From JAAYVZ01 sp035384965 (GTDB lineage: Bacteria > Acidobacteriota > Thermoanaerobaculia > Thermoanaerobaculales > Thermoanaerobaculaceae): a DNA stretch of 64,000 nucleotides. The notes under the pieces were generated by a model. It was not told the DNA's origin and did no database searches. It saw only the letters and a program-made list of their open reading frames with translations. Every line of letters begins with the position of its first letter. Positions within the stretch are counted from its first letter, which is position 1. Positions 60,829-64,000 of this stretch are shown in pieces. The position numbers and the translations under genes were made by a program. Location: assembly GCA_035384965.1 (NCBI GenBank), contig DAOOJE010000015.1, positions 18,721 to 82,720 of the forward strand, read 5' to 3'.

Positions 60829-62172
60829 GTGAGCGCGATCCGCCCCCTGGCGCTGAGGCTCGGGCCGGCGCTGGCCGGGCTCGACGCCGCCGGGCTGGCC
60901 GTGGCCGCCTGGCTCGCCCACCTCGTGCGATTCTCGGAGCCGTTGCGGGCCGAGAAGTGGGCGGAGGTCGTCGGCCACCCGTGGCTTGGGGTCACGGCAG
61001 TGCTCATGCTGTGGGGGCTCGCCACAGCCGCCGAGCTGTACGGGCCTTTGCGGGTGCGCCGTCGCCGCGAGCTGGCGGTGCGCGTCGCGGTGGTGGCCGG
61101 CTTCTGGGGGTTGGGGCTCGCTCTCGCCACCTACGTCGTGCCGACGTGGCGCTTCGGGCGCGGCCTGCTCGCCCTCACCACGGCAGCCTGGGCGGTCGCG
61201 GCGTGGCTCGTTCGCGTGGCGCTCCGGCGCTGGCTGCGGGAGCGACCCCGGCCGGTCGCCCTGGTGGTCGGCGACGGCCCGGCGGTGGCGAACGTCTGCG
61301 AGCGGCTGCGCGTTCATCCGCTCGGGCCGTGGGAACCGGTGGAGGGCGCCCACCTGGTCGGCGCCGAGCTCGCCGCTGCCGCGCGAGCGGCCTCCGCCGA
61401 GGCCGTCATCCTGGTGGGGAGCGCCGACGGCCTGGGAGCCGCCGCCTCCGACCTCGCCGCACTGCACTTCTCGGGGCTGCCGGTGGTGGTGACCTCCGAG
61501 CTCTGGGCGTGGCTGGACGGGCGGCTGCCGGTGGACGAACTTTCGCCCGACGCCTTCCTCCACCAGCCGGGGTTCGGCACCGTGCACTGGCAGCTCTTCA
61601 ACCGGCTCACGCGGGTGCTGGACGTGCTGCTCGCCAGCTTGATGCTGGTGCCGGCGCTGCCGCTCGTCGCTCTCGGCGCGCTCGCGGTCCTGCTCGGCGA
61701 CGGGCGGCCGGTCTTTTACCTGCAGCGGCGAGTCGGGCAGTACGGCCGGGTGTTCCGCATTCTCAAGCTGCGCACGATGCGGCGGGATGCCGAGGACGAC
61801 GGGCCGGCGTTCTCGGCACCCGGCGACAGGAGGGTCACCGCCGTGGGGCGGTGGCTGCGGCGGCTGCGCATCGACGAGCTGCCACAGCTGCTCAACGTGC
61901 TGCGGGGCGACATGTCGCTGGTGGGTCCGCGCCCCGAACGGCCCGAGTTTGTGAGCGAGCTGGCCGCCAGCATCCCCTACTACACCTTCCGTCTCGCCGT
62001 GCCGCCCGGCGTCACCGGCTGGGCGCAGGTCAACATGCCGTACGCCTGCACGGTCGACGAGCACCGCCGCAAGCTCGAGTACGACCTCTACTTCATCCGC
62101 GAGCGCTCGGTGGGGCTGTACCTCCTTACCTTGCTGCGCACGCTCAACGCGGCGCTGGCCGGCGTGCGGTAG
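60829..62172 (+). CDS. Undecaprenyl-phosphate sugar phosphotransferase (initiating glycosyltransferase)
   Basis: A 447-residue membrane protein. The N-terminal part has several helices ('LGLALATYVVPTWRFGRGLL') and a CoA-binding-like middle part. The C-terminal bacterial sugar-transferase domain has 'RVLDVLLASLMLVPALPLVA', 'GRVFRILKLRTMRRDAEDDG', and the catalytic 'RIDELPQLLNVLRGDMSLVG' then 'PRPERPEF'. It loads the first sugar onto the lipid carrier. GTG 60829 is the likely start, with GAGG just before; no better one is seen. It stands next to the aminotransferase. Confidence 0.9.
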   Translation: MSAIRPLALRLGPALAGLDAAGLAVAAWLAHLVRFSEPLRAEKWAEVVGHPWLGVTAVLMLWGLATAAELYGPLRVRRRRELAVRVAVVAGFWGLGLALATYVVPTWRFGRGLLALTTAAWAVAAWLVRVALRRWLRERPRPVALVVGDGPAVANVCERLRVHPLGPWEPVEGAHLVGAELAAAARAASAEAVILVGSADGLGAAASDLAALHFSGLPVVVTSELWAWLDGRLPVDELSPDAFLHQPGFGTVHWQLFNRLTRVLDVLLASLMLVPALPLVALGALAVLLGDGRPVFYLQRRVGQYGRVFRILKLRTMRRDAEDDGPAFSAPGDRRVTAVGRWLRRLRIDELPQLLNVLRGDMSLVGPRPERPEFVSELAASIPYYTFRLAVPPGVTGWAQVNMPYACTVDEHRRKLEYDLYFIRERSVGLYLLTLLRTLNAALAGVR

Positions 62173-62240
62173 CGGGGCCTGCTGGCCCTTGCGGCGCAGC
62201 CCGGCGTGGATCGATACTGGAACTCCCCGGGGAGGGCCCG

Positions 62241-63929
62241 ATGAGACGACCGGTCATGGCAGGCGCAGTCGGCCTTGGTGTCCTGGCAGCCGCCGCACAC
62301 ATGCTGGCGAAGGAACCCGCGACCGTGCCTCCCCGGCTGTGGCAGCAGGCGGCCGGCGGCGGGGAGGTCGAGTGCCTGGCCGTGGTGGCCCCGGCCGCGA
62401 CGCCGCCGGCAGACGTCCGGCCCGCCGGCCCGGCGTCCGTCCAGCCGCTCGCCCGCTGGGAAGCACAGGACCTGGTGCTGCGGCGCTTCTCCGAGCTGCC
62501 GGTGGTCCACCTGCGCCTCCCGGGTTACCTCCTCGACGAGCTCGCTCGAGACCCCGAGGTGGTGGGGCTCGCGCCGCTGCGCACGGCGCGAGCGCTGCGC
62601 AAGGAGGGCAAGTCGTTGATGAAGGTCGGCGATGTGCAGGCGCGGGGGTTCGACGGCTTCGGCATCGGCGTCGCGATCCTGGACACCGGCGTCGACTACA
62701 CCCACTCCGAGCTGGCACCGGGCGGCACCGGCGCCGGTGCCAAGACCGTCATGCTCTTCGACGCCGTCGACAACGACCAGGACCCGCGCGACAAGGAAGG
62801 GCACGGCACCGCGGTGGCCGGCGTGGCCGCCGGCAGCGGCGGTGGGGTGGCGCCACGCGCCACCGTGGTGGCGGTCCGCGTGCTCGACGAGAAGGGGGAG
62901 GGAACGAGCGCGCAAATCCTGGCCGGGCTCGACGCCCTGCTCGCCAGCGTGCGCGCCGGCAACCCGTACAACATCAAGGTGCTCAACATGTCACTGGGCG
63001 GCTACGACGACGACTGGCCGCCCGGGGCCGGCACCTGCGACACCCTGGATCCGGCTTTCGAGGCCGCCTTTCGAGCTCTCACCGAAGCCGGGGTGCTGGT
63101 CGTGGCAGCGGCAGGCAACGGCGGCTGCACCGGCGGGGTGTCGTGGCCCGCCTGTGTGAGCTGGGCGCTCGCCGTGGGGGCGGTGTACGACGACGAGATT
63201 TGCATGGATCCCGTCCCCCTGCCGTTCGGCTGCCTCTCGACGCAGGTCAGCTTCGGCAAGGGGCAGTGCATGCGGAACGGGTGCTCGCAGGAGACCAAGG
63301 CCGACCGCATCACCTGCTACTCGGACTCGGGCAGCAAGCTCGGCGTCTGGGCCCCCTCTCACTGCGCCAAGACCCCCAAGAAGGGCGGCGGGTACGAGGA
63401 TTGTTTCGGCGGCACCTCGGCCGCGGCGCCCTACGTGGCGGGCGTGGCGGCACTGCTCGCGCAGGCGTACCCCAGCCACGATGCAGCCGCCTTGCGCCAT
63501 GCGCTCGAGCAGACTGGCAAGGCCCGCACGGACAGCCGCAACGGCATCACCCGCAATCGCGTCGAGGCGCTCGCGGCGTTCAACTTTCTGGCCGGCTACT
63601 GCGTCCCGCCCGACCCCCCCAGCGGGCTGCGGGCGGACCCTGTGGGCCTGTGCGAGAGCCGGAGTACAACCCTCGCATGGGTTCCGCCGGCCGGTGCCGA
63701 GGTCTTCCGCGTTCAGAAAGCCGCCACTGCCGACTTCTCGGCGGTCCAGGAAACCGTGACCTCGGGAGCGGGGCTGGCGGTCACCCACACGGCCGCCACA
63801 CCGGCGACGCTGTACTTCCGGGTGCGAGGGGAACGGGGTTGCGGCAGTCACTCGGCGTGGTCGGCCCCGCTCGCCGTTCCTTACTCGCCGGTGTGCGGCC
63901 GCACCCCTCGCCGCCACCTGACGCGCTAG
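62241..63929 (+). CDS. Secreted subtilisin-family (S8) serine protease
   Basis: A 562-residue exported protease with signal 'VMAGAVGLGVLAAAAHMLA'. The prodomain extends to about residue 130. The triad is D148 ('AILDTGVDYTH'), H188 ('GHGTAVAG') and S393 ('FGGTSAAAPYVAG'), with Asn in 'VVAAAGNGGCTGG'. Many Cys between 285 and 370 suggest disulfides. After the catalytic domain comes a fibronectin-like end ('PPSGLRADPVGLCESRSTTL'). ATG 62241 has GGGGAGGG upstream. It converges on an SLH gene only 6 bases away. Confidence 0.92.
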   Translation: MRRPVMAGAVGLGVLAAAAHMLAKEPATVPPRLWQQAAGGGEVECLAVVAPAATPPADVRPAGPASVQPLARWEAQDLVLRRFSELPVVHLRLPGYLLDELARDPEVVGLAPLRTARALRKEGKSLMKVGDVQARGFDGFGIGVAILDTGVDYTHSELAPGGTGAGAKTVMLFDAVDNDQDPRDKEGHGTAVAGVAAGSGGGVAPRATVVAVRVLDEKGEGTSAQILAGLDALLASVRAGNPYNIKVLNMSLGGYDDDWPPGAGTCDTLDPAFEAAFRALTEAGVLVVAAAGNGGCTGGVSWPACVSWALAVGAVYDDEICMDPVPLPFGCLSTQVSFGKGQCMRNGCSQETKADRITCYSDSGSKLGVWAPSHCAKTPKKGGGYEDCFGGTSAAAPYVAGVAALLAQAYPSHDAAALRHALEQTGKARTDSRNGITRNRVEALAAFNFLAGYCVPPDPPSGLRADPVGLCESRSTTLAWVPPAGAEVFRVQKAATADFSAVQETVTSGAGLAVTHTAATPATLYFRVRGERGCGSHSAWSAPLAVPYSPVCGRTPRRHLTR

Positions 63930-63935
63930 CGGCCG

Positions 63936-64000
63936 CTACTGGTTGAGCGGCAGGTCGAACGTCGCGGTCAGAAACACCGCCATCTCCGCCCGCGTCACGA
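63936..64000 (-). CDS. C-terminal end of an SLH-domain protein (5' part outside window)
   Basis: The minus strand reads 'VTRAEMAVFLTATFDLPLNQ' to TAG 63938-63936. 'VTRAEMAVFL' is the typical core of a surface-layer homology (SLH) repeat, usually used to hold proteins on the cell wall or outer envelope. Only about 20 residues are inside the window, so the rest of the protein is unknown. Confidence 0.65.
   Translation of the reverse strand, partial: VTRAEMAVFLTATFDLPLNQ

Overview
The window is a GC-rich (roughly 70 percent) chromosomal piece that holds one 100-base run of N, so it is a scaffold from a draft or metagenome assembly. The gene content suggests an anaerobic, Gram-negative member of the Acidobacteriota (Thermoanaerobaculia- or Holophagae-like). 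The signs are many exported Ntn hydrolases, carboxypeptidase-regulatory-type surface proteins, a TonB-dependent receptor, selenocysteine synthase, and [FeFe]-hydrogenase maturases. This placement is an inference; there is no rRNA gene here. Spacing is tight, several genes overlap by ATGA, and genes on the two strands alternate in short operons.

Layout. 1-4.1 kb: the end of a secreted protein, a cysteine operon (cysK-cysE), thiamine pyrophosphokinase, a frameshifted acyltransferase and tRNA-Gln. 4.1-7.7 kb: an accessory island of lower GC with two tiny membrane or exported ORFs around a frameshifted surface protein, then a decayed ISL3-type transposase. 7.7-13.3 kb: glnS, then a tyrosine operon (DAHP synthase and a prephenate dehydrogenase-chorismate mutase fusion) behind a Tyr-codon leader peptide with terminator and antiterminator, then gltX. 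13.3-14.3 kb: tRNA-Ser, a four-tRNA operon (Pro, Arg, His, Arg) and a 96-base tandem repeat around the scaffold gap. 14.3-24.6 kb: housekeeping genes: SagB-type nitroreductase, PpiB, beta-CASP hydrolase, RNase Y, a 6S RNA, zapA, bactofilin, tRNA-Gly, tRNA(CAT)-tilS-hpt-ftsH-plsC. 24.6-34 kb: selA, a two-gene exported or structural operon, ychF, and three exported hydrolases (penicillin acylase, M43 metalloprotease, C69 dipeptidase). 34-39 kb: H-cluster maturation genes hydF and hydG, with a Tat-exported papain-like amidase and a broken aspartase between them. 39-51 kb: TonB receptor, a GldA/GldF/GldG/DUF4340 ABC system, a sigma-54 response regulator, a PDZ-containing histidine kinase and a DUF4097 lipoprotein. 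51-59.6 kb: two phosphatases, a small lipoprotein, a zinc-type uptake operon (His-rich protein, porin, znuA, znuC, znuB) and a receiver-PilZ protein. 59.7-64 kb: sugar aminotransferase, undecaprenyl-phosphate sugar transferase, a subtilase, and the end of an SLH-domain protein.

The strongest regulatory signal is the tyrosine attenuator at 9493-9639. Other points to follow are a tRNA whose CCA end lies 5 bases before the tilS start codon, a recurrent spacing of -10 boxes 6-7 bases before start codons (leaderless mRNAs), a 6S RNA directly after zapA, and an aspA relic inside the hydrogenase maturation cluster.
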